Shown piece after piece: positions 1 to 9,643 of a DNA stretch of 64,000 bases. This DNA comes from Nonlabens spongiae (GTDB lineage: Bacteria; Bacteroidota; Bacteroidia; Flavobacteriales; Flavobacteriaceae): the NCBI RefSeq assembly GCF_002117125.1, contig NZ_CP019344.1, forward strand, positions 434,001 through 498,000, written 5' to 3'. Below the pieces are notes generated by a model. That model was given only the letters and a program-made list of their open reading frames with translations, was not told the DNA's origin and ran no database searches. The first letter of the stretch is position 1, and every line of letters begins with the position of its first letter. The translations under genes and the position numbers were made by a program.

Positions 1-66
1 AGAAAAGATTCTTATCATTTAAAAAATTGTGCTAAATTGATATATTTATGCTAAATAAATATAGAA

Positions 67-480
67 ATGCTTCAATGTCCTAATTGTCAATCATCTGAAA
101 ATGTAAAAAGCGGTATCATTAAAGATCGTCAGAGATATAGGTGCAAAAGTTGTAATTACCACTTTACGGTCCAGAAAATGGGTAAAAAAATAGATAGCTA
201 TTATGTGAACAAAGCGCTTCAGCTCTATTTGGAGGGTTTAAGTTATCGTGAGATAGAACGCCTACTAGGTGTGTCACATGTAAGTGTCATGAATTGGGTT
301 AAAAAGTACAAGATCAAGAGACCGTATAATTCTACCTATCACCCCACCTATAAAATTTTGAATGCCACTGAGATCAAAGTTTTTTTCTCAAATCCAGAAA
401 ATATGAGTGGGGCTGGTGTTGTCGTGACCGAGCTTGGTGACAAGTATATGTTGATTAAATGGGAGCGATTCAGAGACTAA
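67..480 (+). CDS. Zinc-ribbon / helix-turn-helix protein, IS1 InsA-like
   Basis: A 137-residue protein. The N-terminus is a zinc ribbon with two CxxC knuckles (CPNC at 4-7, CKSC at about 26-29), as in the InsA N-terminal domain of IS1-type transposases. A helix-turn-helix follows at about residues 50-80 (GLSYREIERLLGVSHVSVMNW). The last 50 residues match nothing I recognise and there is no DDE catalytic domain. No inverted repeats or second transposase frame flank it, so a domesticated DNA-binding protein is more likely than a live IS. It lies 118 bp upstream of the porin that opens the acetate-type module on the same strand and may regulate it; that is inference from position. Confidence 0.7.
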   Translation: MLQCPNCQSSENVKSGIIKDRQRYRCKSCNYHFTVQKMGKKIDSYYVNKALQLYLEGLSYREIERLLGVSHVSVMNWVKKYKIKRPYNSTYHPTYKILNATEIKVFFSNPENMSGAGVVVTELGDKYMLIKWERFRD

Positions 481-598
481 GGTATAGTATTAACATATAA
501 GTATATTAAATTTTTATTAACAGTTTCTTTTAGAGAGTTTAGCGCAATCGTTTTAGGAGTCCGGGTCTTGAAACTTTAACTTAATTGATCTCTCTATT

Positions 599-1846
599 AT
601 GAACTTAAAATTAACCCTTTTCATAGGCGCTTTATTAGTAGCGCTGGCTGGATTCTCGCAAGGCTCCATGGAGTATACTGATGGGATGAAAGTGAAACTT
701 AATGACGCTGGAACTAAATATTTCCGAATAATTTCCTGGGCACAATTCTGGACGCAGTACAGCGATCTTGAAACGGTCAATGCTGCGGGCAATGAAGAGA
801 GTCAGTTCGATTTTTCCATAAGGCGCGCACGTGTTTTGATGTATGCGCAGGTAACTGACAAGTTTTTGATTCTTACTCATTTTGGTCTCAATAGTCAAAA
901 TGCACAAAACATGTCTCCCACTGGATTGGGGGCAAACTCACAACTTTTCTTCCATGATGTATGGGGACAGTGGTCTCTTACAAAGGATCATGCCGTAGGA
1001 GGTGGTTTGCATTACTGGAACGGTATATCTAGATTGAACAATCAGAGCACCCTTAACATGCTTACCCTAGATAATAACCGCCAGAGCTGGGCGAGTATAG
1101 GTCTCAGCGATCAATTTGCTAGACACATGGGGGTTTACTTTAAAGGTAAATTTAATAGGTTTCAATACCGTTTATCAATCAATGAGTCGATAGAGAATAG
1201 TCTGGATGTAACCTTGGATAATGCACCAGGAGTTGATCAAGCCGTTTATCGTGGTCGCGAGTTTTTGGGAGGAAAAGAGTCTGGGAAAAATTTTGCAGGT
1301 TATTTTGATTACCATTTCTTGGATCAAGAAAGTAATTTTTTACCCTATAAAGTTGGGTCTTATTTAGGAGGTAAAAAGGTCTTTAATGTAGGTGCGGGAT
1401 TCTTCTATCATCCTAATGGAAGTATTGCCCTGGACAATTCTGGAGGTATAAGAGCAGAGGATGTTTCTGTTTTTGCTGTTGATGCATTTTATGACGCTCC
1501 CATAGGTGATCAAGGCGCGGCAATTACCGCTTACGCGACCTTTCAATCAAATGACTATGGTACTAATTATGCCTTAGGCTCGACATATACTACTGGTAGC
1601 ATGTTCTACTCCCACATAGGATATCTCTTGCCTAGTGAAAACGCAAATCTCAAATTTCAACCCTATGCTTCCTTTAATACCCGCAGTATTGATGCAATTG
1701 ATGATAATGCTTCAAGGTTAGGAATAGGAGGAAATCTGTATCTAAGCGGTCACCATTCAAAAATTTCTCTCGAATATTCCCGCGACCAGGTAGGCGATCT
1801 CGATGCGATCAACACTTTCACACTTCAAGCAATGATCTACCTCTAA
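599..1846 (+). CDS. Porin, OprO/OprP-like outer membrane channel
   Basis: 415 residues. A signal peptide is visible (basic MNLK, hydrophobic core, cleavage near GFSQG). The remainder is rich in alternating aromatic and polar strands with Gly/Asn turns, typical of phosphate-selective or general porins of Bacteroidota, and ends ...FTLQAMIYL with a hydrophobic residue as for beta-barrels. Length fits a 16-stranded porin. The DUF4212 gene follows after 15 bp and the symporter after that, so it probably supplies the outer-membrane route for the symporter's substrate. The substrate itself cannot be read from the sequence. Confidence 0.8.
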   Translation: MNLKLTLFIGALLVALAGFSQGSMEYTDGMKVKLNDAGTKYFRIISWAQFWTQYSDLETVNAAGNEESQFDFSIRRARVLMYAQVTDKFLILTHFGLNSQNAQNMSPTGLGANSQLFFHDVWGQWSLTKDHAVGGGLHYWNGISRLNNQSTLNMLTLDNNRQSWASIGLSDQFARHMGVYFKGKFNRFQYRLSINESIENSLDVTLDNAPGVDQAVYRGREFLGGKESGKNFAGYFDYHFLDQESNFLPYKVGSYLGGKKVFNVGAGFFYHPNGSIALDNSGGIRAEDVSVFAVDAFYDAPIGDQGAAITAYATFQSNDYGTNYALGSTYTTGSMFYSHIGYLLPSENANLKFQPYASFNTRSIDAIDDNASRLGIGGNLYLSGHHSKISLEYSRDQVGDLDAINTFTLQAMIYL

Positions 1847-1861
1847 TCTAAAATTAAAATT

Positions 1862-2128
1862 ATGTCACAAAAAAACAAAAACGCTTCCGCATACTGGAAG
1901 GAAAACATTAAATACCTGGCACTGCTCCTAGTGATATGGTTTGCAGTTTCTTATGGCGCTGGAATTTTGTTTAAAGATGCGCTTAACAATTTTACGTTAG
2001 GCGGTTTTAAGCTTGGATTTTGGTTTGCCCAGCAGGGATCGATCTATGTGTTTGTAGTGCTCATCTTCGTCTATGTCCGCATAATGAATAAGCTCGATAA
2101 AAAATACGGCTACGACGAGGCAGATTGA
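1862..2128 (+). CDS. DUF4212 small subunit of sodium/solute symporter
   Basis: 88 residues with two hydrophobic helices (about 19-40 and 54-75), a charged Lys-rich N-terminus and a charged C-terminus. This matches DUF4212, the small membrane protein encoded directly before VC_2705-type sodium/solute symporters and described as their small subunit. It sits between the porin and the symporter on the same strand, which is the usual order. Its biochemical role is not established. Confidence 0.85.
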   Translation: MSQKNKNASAYWKENIKYLALLLVIWFAVSYGAGILFKDALNNFTLGGFKLGFWFAQQGSIYVFVVLIFVYVRIMNKLDKKYGYDEAD

Positions 2129-2164
2129 ATTTTCAATGCGTTTACAAGATTTTGAAGATATTCT

Positions 2165-2180
2165 CGCTTTCGCGAAAGCG
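2165..2180. repeat. CGCTTTCGCGAAAGCG palindrome, copy 1 (intergenic)
   Basis: Perfect 16-bp palindrome, 36 bp after the DUF4212 stop and about 107 bp before the symporter start. It could form an 8-bp-stem hairpin or cruciform in the transcript leader. One of 14 copies in the window. Confidence 0.97.
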
Positions 2181-2286
2181 AACTCCAACATAACAGCAGA
2201 AAATTCATTTATCTCTCGATAGATTCAAACCTCGGAACGTGTCTATCACCATCAATTTTAATTAATGATTACTAAAAAATAATATT

Positions 2287-4071
2287 ATGAGTGTTCAATT
2301 ATGGACTTACATCCTGGTAGGAGCTACGTTTGCCCTTTATATAGGTATTGCGATCTGGTCTCGCGCTGGATCGACCAAAGAATTTTATGTAGCTGGAGGA
2401 GGCGTCTCTCCGCTAGCAAACGGTATGGCTACCGCAGCAGACTGGATGAGCGCGGCTTCATTTATATCCATGGCAGGAATAATCGCCTTTGCAGGCTACG
2501 ACGGCTCGGTATATCTTATGGGATGGACAGGTGGTTACGTGCTTCTAGCACTCTTGCTAGCTCCTTACTTAAGAAAATTCGGAAAATTTACGGTACCTGA
2601 TTTCATAGGTGATCGTTATTATTCCAAAACAGCCAGATTAGTAGCTGTTTTCTGCGCATTGCTTGTTTCTTTTACCTATGTGGCTGGCCAAATGCGTGGT
2701 GTGGGACTTGTGTTCTCGAGATTCCTAGAGGTTGATATCAATACAGGTGTTATCATAGGAATGATCATCGTATTATTCTACGCCGTTCTCGGTGGGATGA
2801 AAGGAATTACTTATACCCAAGTGGCGCAATATTGTGTCTTGATATTCGCCTTTATGGTTCCTGCGATTTTCATCTCCATACAGATGACCGGAAACCCGAT
2901 CCCGCAATTGGGAATGGGGAGTGAAATGGTGGACGGTTCTGGCTATTTACTTGACAAACTAGATGGGCTAAGCACAGAGCTGGGTTTCAGTGCCTATACT
3001 GATGGATCAAAAAGCATGATCGACGTATTTGCAATCACACTTGCACTCATGGTAGGGACTGCAGGTCTGCCCCACGTAATCGTTCGTTTCTTCACGGTCA
3101 AACGTGTTAAAGATGCACGTAAGAGTGCTGGATGGGCGCTTTTGCTGATTGCGATTCTTTATACAGCTGCACCAGCTGTTGCCGTTTTTGCAAAGACTAA
3201 CATGTTAGAAACGGTAGTTGATAAATCTTATGAAGAGCAACCTGAGTGGCTCAAAAACTATGAAGATATAGGTCTTATTGCCTGGACCGATAAAAATGGC
3301 GACGGGAGAGTACAATACAGCCCTGGAGATGCTTTTAAAGGAAATAAGAACAAGCCTGACTTTGCAGCTGAATCCAGAACAGCTGTAGGAAATAGAGAAA
3401 CCTTGAACCCAAGTGAGAATGCAAATGAACTGTATGTGGATCGTGATATCATGGTGCTTGCTAATCCAGAAATTGCAAACTTACCAGACTGGGTGATAGC
3501 TCTCGTAGCTGCTGGTGGTCTGGCTGCTGCATTATCTACGGCTGCAGGTTTATTGCTCGTGATCTCTTCATCTGTTTCTCATGATTTGATCAAAAAAGTT
3601 GTCAATCCCAACATTTCTGAAAAAGGTGAATTGATTGCTGCGCGTCTTAGTGCAGTAGGAGCTGTTTGTGTGGCAGGTTACTTCGGGATCAACCCACCGG
3701 GCTTTGTAGCAGCGGTTGTAGCATTAGCTTTTGGTTTAGCAGCTGCGTCCTTTTTCCCAGCAATTATTCTAGGAATCTTCTACAAACGCATGAATAAAGA
3801 AGGTGCAATCGCTGGTATGGTTGTAGGAATCGTGTGCATGCTTTTATATATGATTAAGTATAAACTGGGTTGGTTTGATGAGGAATTGCCCTCTAAAGAT
3901 GAATGGTGGTTTGGAATATCACCAGAAGGCTTCGGTAGTATTGCAATGATCATAAACTTCGCTGTAAGTATTATCGTGTGCCACCTCACCACACCACCTC
4001 CCGCGGAAGTTCAAGAAATTGTTGAAAATATAAGGATACCTAGCGGAGCTGGGGAAGCAACAGGACATTGA
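2287..4071 (+). CDS. Sodium/solute symporter, acetate permease (ActP)-like, VC_2705 family
   Basis: 594 residues with about 13 hydrophobic segments. SSS-family marks include the early FYVAGGGVSPLANGMATAADWMSAASF stretch (about 33-58) and GLPHVIVRFFTV (about 260), both typical of ActP-like carriers. A hydrophilic insertion at about residues 315-395 between membrane segments is characteristic of the VC_2705 subfamily that pairs with DUF4212. The family imports short monocarboxylates such as acetate, driven by sodium. A symporter-domain histidine kinase, response regulator and acetyl-CoA synthetase lie downstream, which strengthens the acetate reading. Substrate is inferred. Confidence 0.88.
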   Translation: MSVQLWTYILVGATFALYIGIAIWSRAGSTKEFYVAGGGVSPLANGMATAADWMSAASFISMAGIIAFAGYDGSVYLMGWTGGYVLLALLLAPYLRKFGKFTVPDFIGDRYYSKTARLVAVFCALLVSFTYVAGQMRGVGLVFSRFLEVDINTGVIIGMIIVLFYAVLGGMKGITYTQVAQYCVLIFAFMVPAIFISIQMTGNPIPQLGMGSEMVDGSGYLLDKLDGLSTELGFSAYTDGSKSMIDVFAITLALMVGTAGLPHVIVRFFTVKRVKDARKSAGWALLLIAILYTAAPAVAVFAKTNMLETVVDKSYEEQPEWLKNYEDIGLIAWTDKNGDGRVQYSPGDAFKGNKNKPDFAAESRTAVGNRETLNPSENANELYVDRDIMVLANPEIANLPDWVIALVAAGGLAAALSTAAGLLLVISSSVSHDLIKKVVNPNISEKGELIAARLSAVGAVCVAGYFGINPPGFVAAVVALAFGLAAASFFPAIILGIFYKRMNKEGAIAGMVVGIVCMLLYMIKYKLGWFDEELPSKDEWWFGISPEGFGSIAMIINFAVSIIVCHLTTPPPAEVQEIVENIRIPSGAGEATGH

Positions 4072-4087
4072 TTTTGATTTGAATGAA

Positions 4088-4140
4088 AGGTTGGTACCCT
4101 GAGTCGTCTTTAATGTACGTTCAGGGTACAACCTGTTTTT
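4088..4140 (+). terminator. Rho-independent terminator or attenuator after the symporter
   Basis: A 14-bp stem (4088-4102 pairs with 4121-4134) with one bulged G and an 18-nt loop, followed by GTTTTT. It separates the porin-DUF4212-symporter unit from the kinase/regulator/acs unit, so readthrough could set their ratio. Confidence 0.7.
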
Positions 4141-4195
4141 AACAGTATTTAAGTATTTTTAGAATTCAAACATATCGTTTACAGGATATGATCTC

Positions 4196-4387
4196 ATGAA
4201 AAAAAGACACCAGCAAAAACTTGTTATTTTATCTATAGGTTTAGTCTTTGCGCTCAATCTGCCTTTATTGTTCATGTTTAACGAGGTTGATGCTGTGATG
4301 GGAATACCCTTGATGTACCTCTACATTTTCGGAGTTTGGTTATTGAGTATCATCATCACTTATGTTGTTTTGAAGAGATATGCCTAG
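4196..4387 (+). CDS. Small two-helix membrane protein
   Basis: 63 residues: basic N-terminus (MKKRHQQK), a hydrophobic helix at about 9-28 and a second at about 38-59. The final codons overlap the start of the next gene by 8 bp, implying translational coupling with the symporter-kinase. Small membrane proteins often precede SSS-type genes, but I do not recognise a named family. Confidence 0.65.
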   Translation: MKKRHQQKLVILSIGLVFALNLPLLFMFNEVDAVMGIPLMYLYIFGVWLLSIIITYVVLKRYA

Positions 4388-7082
4388 TATTACCGTCATT
4401 CTTATAATATTGTTTTACCTAATCTTTTTATTTGGAGTGGGTATTTGGGGCGATCGTAATTACAAAAGTAAATGGGTCAATAACTCTTGGGTTTACGCAC
4501 TTTCACTCGCTGTTTATTGTAGTGCATGGACGTATTATGGTAGCGTAGGGGTAGCAGCGACTGAGGGAATGGGATTTTTAACCACTTATCTAGGACCCGT
4601 GATTGCTTTACCGCTCTGGATTTTAATCACGAGACGCGTAATTATTGTTTCAAAACAACATCAGGTCGCCAGTGTTGCCGATTTTATAAGTCTGCGTTAT
4701 GGGAAGAACCGGTCTCTCGGTGCTCTTGTAACACTCATTTGCGTAATTGCCATAGTTCCTTATATGTCGCTGCAATTAAAAGCGGTATCGGAGACTTTTG
4801 ACATTTTGAGTACTACAGGAGATAATGGCAGCTATCTTGAAGATAGTACATATTATATCGCACTGATTTTGGCATTATTTGTTACATTTTTTGGAACTCG
4901 ATTTACTGATGCATCACGTCCTCGAAGCGGTCTTATGTTTACGGTCGCGGTCGAAAGCGTTCTGAAGCTACTCATCTTTTTGATCATTGGCTTATACGCT
5001 ACTTATTACCTTTTTGACGGCATGCAGGATATCTATTCCCGCGTGAGTAGTCTGGAGAACTTTGAAAAATTGGTCACGTTTTCAAGTCTGGAATCCGGTA
5101 TCAATTGGTATTTCATGATTGCGTTGAGTTTCTTTGCGATCTTCTTGCTTCCCAGGCAATTCCAAGCGAGCGTAGTGGAAAATACATCGCTGAACCATCT
5201 TAAAAAGGCAAGCTGGCTGTTTCCGTTGTACTTGCTGGCTTTTAATGTATTTGTAATTTTTATCGCCTGGGCAGGGAAATTACTCTTAAGTCCTAACCTT
5301 AATCCAGATTACTATACACTGTTTTTACCATTAGATCAAGGTCATTTCCTACTAGGTGTGATGGTGTTTCTGGGTGGTTTGTCATCCATCATTTCTATGG
5401 TAGTGGTCAGCGCGCTGGCATTAAGCACAATGATCAGCAACAATTTGATTATCCCTTATGGACTATTAAACAGATTCAGCGCAAAATCAACTGAGAGCAA
5501 CAATAAAACCATCCTTATCATAAGACGTGTCTCCATTTTCATTTTGATAATGGGCGCTTACTATTTTTATCGCGGCTTTAATCAGGAGCTTTCCTTATTC
5601 AGCATTGGACTCATTGCATTTGTATTCATTGCTCAGTTAGCCCCATCATTTTTCATTGGTTTATTTTGGAATCGTGGTAGTGCTTTTGGGGCAAAGAGTG
5701 GTCTAATTATAGGTAGTATCGTTGTAATTTACACATTGGCACTTCCCGTGTTTCTCAACGCTGTCTCTATGGATAGAAGCTTTATTGATCAAGGTCCAGC
5801 TGGGTTTACGAGTCTAAGACCTTACGCCCTTTTTGGTATTGATATACTTTCACCGGTAGTACACGCATTGTTCTGGTCGCTACTGATAAATGTCTTCTTC
5901 TACTTAATTTTTTCAGTTTTAAGGAAAGGTGATTACCGCGAGCGCAACTATGCAGAGCAGATCGTGAATGCCTCTTCTTATTCTGAGTTGGAGGAAAATG
6001 CATTTGTGTGGAAAGGAGAGGCTTATGTAAATGATTTAAAGGAAGCTTTAATCCGTTTTCTCGGTGAGAAACGTACAGAAAGGGCACTCGATATTTTCTA
6101 TCGCAAATACCCTATTGATCCCACAGATAAGCGAGCAGATGCCCGTCTGGTAGACTTTTCAGAAAAACTGCTTACCGGTTCACTGGGAGCCGCGAGCGCA
6201 AAATTAGTTATAGGAAAAGTGGTCAAAGAACGTCCAGTGACTCTACCAGATGTTTTGAAAATTCTTGAAGAAAACAAGGAAACTACTAAATCAAATAAAC
6301 AACTTGAACTACAATCCTACCAACTTGAGAAGCTGACGAATAATCTTAAGCAAGTCAATGAGAAGCTGAGGGAACAAGATGCTCAAAAGGATGAATTCCT
6401 AGATGTCGTTGCCCACGAACTCAAAACACCTACAGCAAGTATCATGGCAGCCGCCGAAGTGCTATCAGAAAACGAGGACATGCCTGCCGAGCTACAAAAG
6501 CAATTTATGTATAACATCATGCAGGATTCTGAGAGGCTGAGCGTTTTGATCAATAACATCCTAGATCTGGAAAAGCTCACAAGCGGCCGGGCCACCCTCA
6601 ACTTTGATTCAAAATCCCTCAATCAGACGATTACAGACGCGGTAGAGGGAGTTGCATTACTCGCAAAAAACAAAGGCGTCCAGTTTTTTATGAAAAATAT
6701 ACGTCCCATAGAGGTTATTCATGATTCAGAACGCATGAATCAAGTTTTTACAAATCTGCTGGGCAACAGTATAAAGTTTGTAGAAAAGAATCATGGTGAA
6801 ATTCATATCGAGATTGAAGAGACTGATGATGAAGTTTTTGTCTCAGTCGCAGATAATGGTCGTGGCATACCAGAGGAAGACATGAATCTCATTTTTGATA
6901 AATTTTATCAGGCAAAAAACCAAAACATACGCAAGCCTGCTGGTAGCGGCATGGGGCTCGCTATAAGCAAGCACATCGTGGAGTCTCACGGTGGAAGGAT
7001 CTACGCAAAAGAAAAAGAACGCGGCGCCACTATTGTTGTAGCGCTAAAAAAACACAGCTATGAAAAAAATACTAATCGTTGA
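4380..7082 (+). CDS. Symporter-domain sensor histidine kinase (CbrA-like)
   Basis: 900 residues. Residues 1 to about 500 are a sodium/solute-symporter domain with around 13 membrane helices. A coiled coil at about 630-670 (repeating Lys/Glu/Gln heptads) leads to the HisKA dimerisation domain, with the phospho-acceptor His at residue 679 in VVAHELKTP. The ATPase follows: N box NLLGNSIKF (Asn 796), G1 ADNGRGIP, G2 GSGMGLAISKHIV. The layout is that of CbrA, in which the symporter moiety couples transport to signalling. The gene overlaps the response regulator by 23 bp. I see no receiver or PAS domain. It probably senses a carboxylate or amino acid and controls the adjacent uptake and acs genes. 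Confidence 0.9.
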   Translation: MPSITVILIILFYLIFLFGVGIWGDRNYKSKWVNNSWVYALSLAVYCSAWTYYGSVGVAATEGMGFLTTYLGPVIALPLWILITRRVIIVSKQHQVASVADFISLRYGKNRSLGALVTLICVIAIVPYMSLQLKAVSETFDILSTTGDNGSYLEDSTYYIALILALFVTFFGTRFTDASRPRSGLMFTVAVESVLKLLIFLIIGLYATYYLFDGMQDIYSRVSSLENFEKLVTFSSLESGINWYFMIALSFFAIFLLPRQFQASVVENTSLNHLKKASWLFPLYLLAFNVFVIFIAWAGKLLLSPNLNPDYYTLFLPLDQGHFLLGVMVFLGGLSSIISMVVVSALALSTMISNNLIIPYGLLNRFSAKSTESNNKTILIIRRVSIFILIMGAYYFYRGFNQELSLFSIGLIAFVFIAQLAPSFFIGLFWNRGSAFGAKSGLIIGSIVVIYTLALPVFLNAVSMDRSFIDQGPAGFTSLRPYALFGIDILSPVVHALFWSLLINVFFYLIFSVLRKGDYRERNYAEQIVNASSYSELEENAFVWKGEAYVNDLKEALIRFLGEKRTERALDIFYRKYPIDPTDKRADARLVDFSEKLLTGSLGAASAKLVIGKVVKERPVTLPDVLKILEENKETTKSNKQLELQSYQLEKLTNNLKQVNEKLREQDAQKDEFLDVVAHELKTPTASIMAAAEVLSENEDMPAELQKQFMYNIMQDSERLSVLINNILDLEKLTSGRATLNFDSKSLNQTITDAVEGVALLAKNKGVQFFMKNIRPIEVIHDSERMNQVFTNLLGNSIKFVEKNHGEIHIEIEETDDEVFVSVADNGRGIPEEDMNLIFDKFYQAKNQNIRKPAGSGMGLAISKHIVESHGGRIYAKEKERGATIVVALKKHSYEKNTNR

Positions 7083-7422
7083 TGACGAACCCAATATCGT
7101 CATGTCCCTAGAGTACACTCTTAAAAAACAGGGCTATGAGGTGTACATCGCACGGGATGGGGCAGAGGCACTTGAAATTATGCAACAGAGCGTCCCTGAC
7201 TTAGTCCTGCTGGATATTATGATGCCGCATATTGATGGGTATGAAACCTTGAAAAGGATTAAAGAAGATCCCGCTTTCGCGAAAGCGAAAACCATATTCC
7301 TCTCTGCAAAAAATAAAAAAAGTGATATAGAAAAAGGTCTCGCACTAGGCGCTGATGCCTATTTCACAAAACCATTCAGTATAAAGAAACTAATCACCAA
7401 AGTAGAAGATTTAATAAACTAA
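7060..7422 (+). CDS. Single-domain response regulator (receiver)
   Basis: 120 residues, all receiver domain: acidic pair D8-D9, phosphorylation site D52 in VLLDIMMP, conserved Ser/Ala near FLSA and Lys in FTKPF. There is no DNA-binding output domain, so it must act through protein contacts or a phosphorelay. The start overlaps the kinase gene by 23 bp, marking them as a pair. Residues PAFAKA are encoded by an exact copy of the 16-bp palindrome. Receivers normally have a same-length variable stretch there, so the palindrome seems to replace rather than lengthen the protein. Confidence 0.93.
   Translation: MKKILIVDDEPNIVMSLEYTLKKQGYEVYIARDGAEALEIMQQSVPDLVLLDIMMPHIDGYETLKRIKEDPAFAKAKTIFLSAKNKKSDIEKGLALGADAYFTKPFSIKKLITKVEDLIN
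7272..7287. repeat. CGCTTTCGCGAAAGCG palindrome, copy 2 (in response regulator)
   Basis: Perfect copy inside the receiver gene, read as AFAKA in the surface stretch before beta-4. Confidence 0.97.
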
Positions 7423-7432
7423 ACTTAAGATC

Positions 7433-9340
7433 ATGAGCAATTACCACATCAAACATTTAGAAGAATACTGGCAAGTGTACCGCAAATCAGTGCGCAATCC
7501 AGAGAGTTTCTGGGAAGAAATCGCTGAGGAACATTTCCTGTGGCGCAAAAAATGGGATAACGTTCTGAGCTGGGACTTCTCTAAACCCGAGGTCAAATGG
7601 TTTGAAGGCGCAAAACTCAACATCACAGAAAACTGTATAGACAGGCATCTAGCCACAAGAGCAGACAAAACAGCCATACTCTTTGAACATAATGATCCTT
7701 CAAAAGAAGCAGAACACATAAGTTATAAAGAACTCCACAGACGCGTCTGTAAAATGGCAAACGTTCTCAAGGCTAAGGGTATCAATAAAGGAGATCGCGT
7801 TTGCATATATCTGCCTATGATTCCTGAGCTGGCGATAACGGTTTTAGCATGTGCTAGGATAGGAGCAGTTCACTCGGTTGTTTTTGCTGGTTTCAGTGCG
7901 ACAGCGCTTGCCACCAGAATCAATGATTGTGATTGTAAAATGATCATTTGTTCAGATGGTAGCTACCGCGGTAAAAAAACGATTGACTTAAAGCATATCG
8001 TAGACGAGGCACTCACAAAATGTGAGGGTATCGATACCTCGCTCGTAGTTAAACACACGGGAGCAGAAGTGACCATGCAAGAAGGTCGTGACGAGTGGCT
8101 CGCACCACTTTACGAAGAGGCTTCTGAAACTTGTAAGGCTACCATCGTAGATGCTGAGGATCCATTGTTTATTCTTTACACGTCTGGTTCTACAGGTAAA
8201 CCTAAAGGAATGGTTCACACCACTGCGGGCTATATGGTATACACTGCTTATAGTTTTAAAAATGTATTTCAATATCGTGAGGATGATATCTACTGGTGTA
8301 CAGCTGACATAGGCTGGATTACTGGGCATAGTTATATCGTGTATGGACCGCTAGCAAATGGCGCAACCACAGTCATGTTTGAAGGCGTGCCGTCCTATCC
8401 GGATTTTGGTAGGTTTTGGGAAATCGTCGAGAAACACAAAATTACCCAATTTTACACCGCACCGACTGCGATCCGAGCATTGGCAAAGGAAAATCTGGAC
8501 TTTGTGGAGTCTCACGATTTGAGCAGTCTGAAAGTCTTGGGAACTGTAGGTGAGCCTATTAATGAAGAAGCATGGCACTGGTACAACGATAATGTAGGTA
8601 AAAAGAACAGCCCTATCGTGGATACATGGTGGCAAACAGAGACTGGTGGTATCATGATCAGCCCCATTCCATATTCTACGCCTACGATACCCACTTTTGC
8701 AACCTTGCCTTTACCGGGCATTCAGCCAGCTCTTATGGATGAAAACGGTAAGGAAATCAAGGGCAATCAGGTAGAAGGCAGGCTGTGCATTAAGTTCCCC
8801 TGGCCCAGTATGGCACGCAGTATTTATGGGAATCACAACCGTTATCGCGATACTTATTTTAGTGCCTACAAGGACATGTATTTTACGGGCGATGGAGCTA
8901 GACGAGATGCCGTAGGTTACTATCGCATCACTGGTAGGGTAGATGACGTTATCATTGTAAGTGGTCATAACCTGGGAACTGCACCTATCGAGGATGCGAT
9001 AAATGAGCACCCAGCTGTTGCTGAAAGTGCCATCGTAGGCTTTCCACACGATATTAAAGGAAATGCTCTGTATGGATACATCACGTTAAAAGAATCTGGA
9101 GAGAACCGTAATCAAGACAATCTGCGCAAGGAAATCAACCAGCTTATAACAGACCGTATAGGTCCCATAGCAAAACTGGACAAGATACAGTTTACTGCAG
9201 GTTTGCCAAAAACGCGAAGTGGTAAAATCATGAGAAGGATTTTACGAAAAATAGCTAGTAAGGATACAAGTAATTTAGGCGACACCAGTACATTGTTAAA
9301 CCCTGAAGTAGTAGAGCAAATTATGGAAGAGGCGCTGTAG
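7433..9340 (+). CDS. acs: Acetyl-CoA synthetase
   Basis: 635 residues, close to the usual 650. Catalyses acetate + ATP + CoA to acetyl-CoA + AMP + PPi. Visible motifs: the N-terminal ACAS domain (WFEGAKLNITENC), the P-loop-like YTSGSTGKPKG at about residue 250, the WWQTETGG adenine/acetate motif, YFTGDGARRD, and the C-terminal PKTRSGKIMRR whose lysine is the reversibly acetylated catalytic residue of the family. It starts 10 bp after the response regulator, so uptake, sensing and activation appear to form one transcription unit. Confidence 0.95.
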   Translation: MSNYHIKHLEEYWQVYRKSVRNPESFWEEIAEEHFLWRKKWDNVLSWDFSKPEVKWFEGAKLNITENCIDRHLATRADKTAILFEHNDPSKEAEHISYKELHRRVCKMANVLKAKGINKGDRVCIYLPMIPELAITVLACARIGAVHSVVFAGFSATALATRINDCDCKMIICSDGSYRGKKTIDLKHIVDEALTKCEGIDTSLVVKHTGAEVTMQEGRDEWLAPLYEEASETCKATIVDAEDPLFILYTSGSTGKPKGMVHTTAGYMVYTAYSFKNVFQYREDDIYWCTADIGWITGHSYIVYGPLANGATTVMFEGVPSYPDFGRFWEIVEKHKITQFYTAPTAIRALAKENLDFVESHDLSSLKVLGTVGEPINEEAWHWYNDNVGKKNSPIVDTWWQTETGGIMISPIPYSTPTIPTFATLPLPGIQPALMDENGKEIKGNQVEGRLCIKFPWPSMARSIYGNHNRYRDTYFSAYKDMYFTGDGARRDAVGYYRITGRVDDVIIVSGHNLGTAPIEDAINEHPAVAESAIVGFPHDIKGNALYGYITLKESGENRNQDNLRKEINQLITDRIGPIAKLDKIQFTAGLPKTRSGKIMRRILRKIASKDTSNLGDTSTLLNPEVVEQIMEEAL

Positions 9341-9344
9341 TTTA

Positions 9345-9540
9345 GTAGGCAGTAGGCAGTAGGCAGTTGACAGTTAACAGTTGCAGTATGAAGCCTAAAA
9401 TCTAGCTCAAATAGTAAGGTCTCTGAGCATTCCGACTGAGCCTGTCCTGAGTTTATCGAAGGGCTCAATGACCACGGAGCCGAAGAGTCGTTTTATAGTT
9501 CGCCGTCGCAGTTACCAATTGGCAGTTTAAAACTTATTTG
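9345..9540. repeat. Intergenic repeat patch: GGCAGT iterations and an inverted repeat
   Basis: After acs come three iterations of a TAGGCAG-type heptamer (from about 9345) and related ACAGTT units. A segment at about 9436-9466 has inverted ends (GAGCC ... GGCTC) around CTGTCCTGAGTTTATCGAAG, similar to short dispersed repeats common in Flavobacteriia genomes. No coding potential seen on either strand. Confidence 0.55.
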
Positions 9541-9643
9541 ATAAAGGAGAATAGCGGGAGAGAGTGAATAATTAACTGTTATCAGTTGTTTATGGTATTG
9601 ATTAAATTTATCAATAAATAGTGGATTTGAATAATGTAACTAT

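Noticed and set aside
67..480. IS1-type insertion sequence
   Set aside because: Only the zinc-ribbon/HTH part is present, with no DDE transposase, inverted repeats or target duplication.
9345..9400. Functional minisatellite
   Set aside because: Too few and too imperfect repeats to claim a function.
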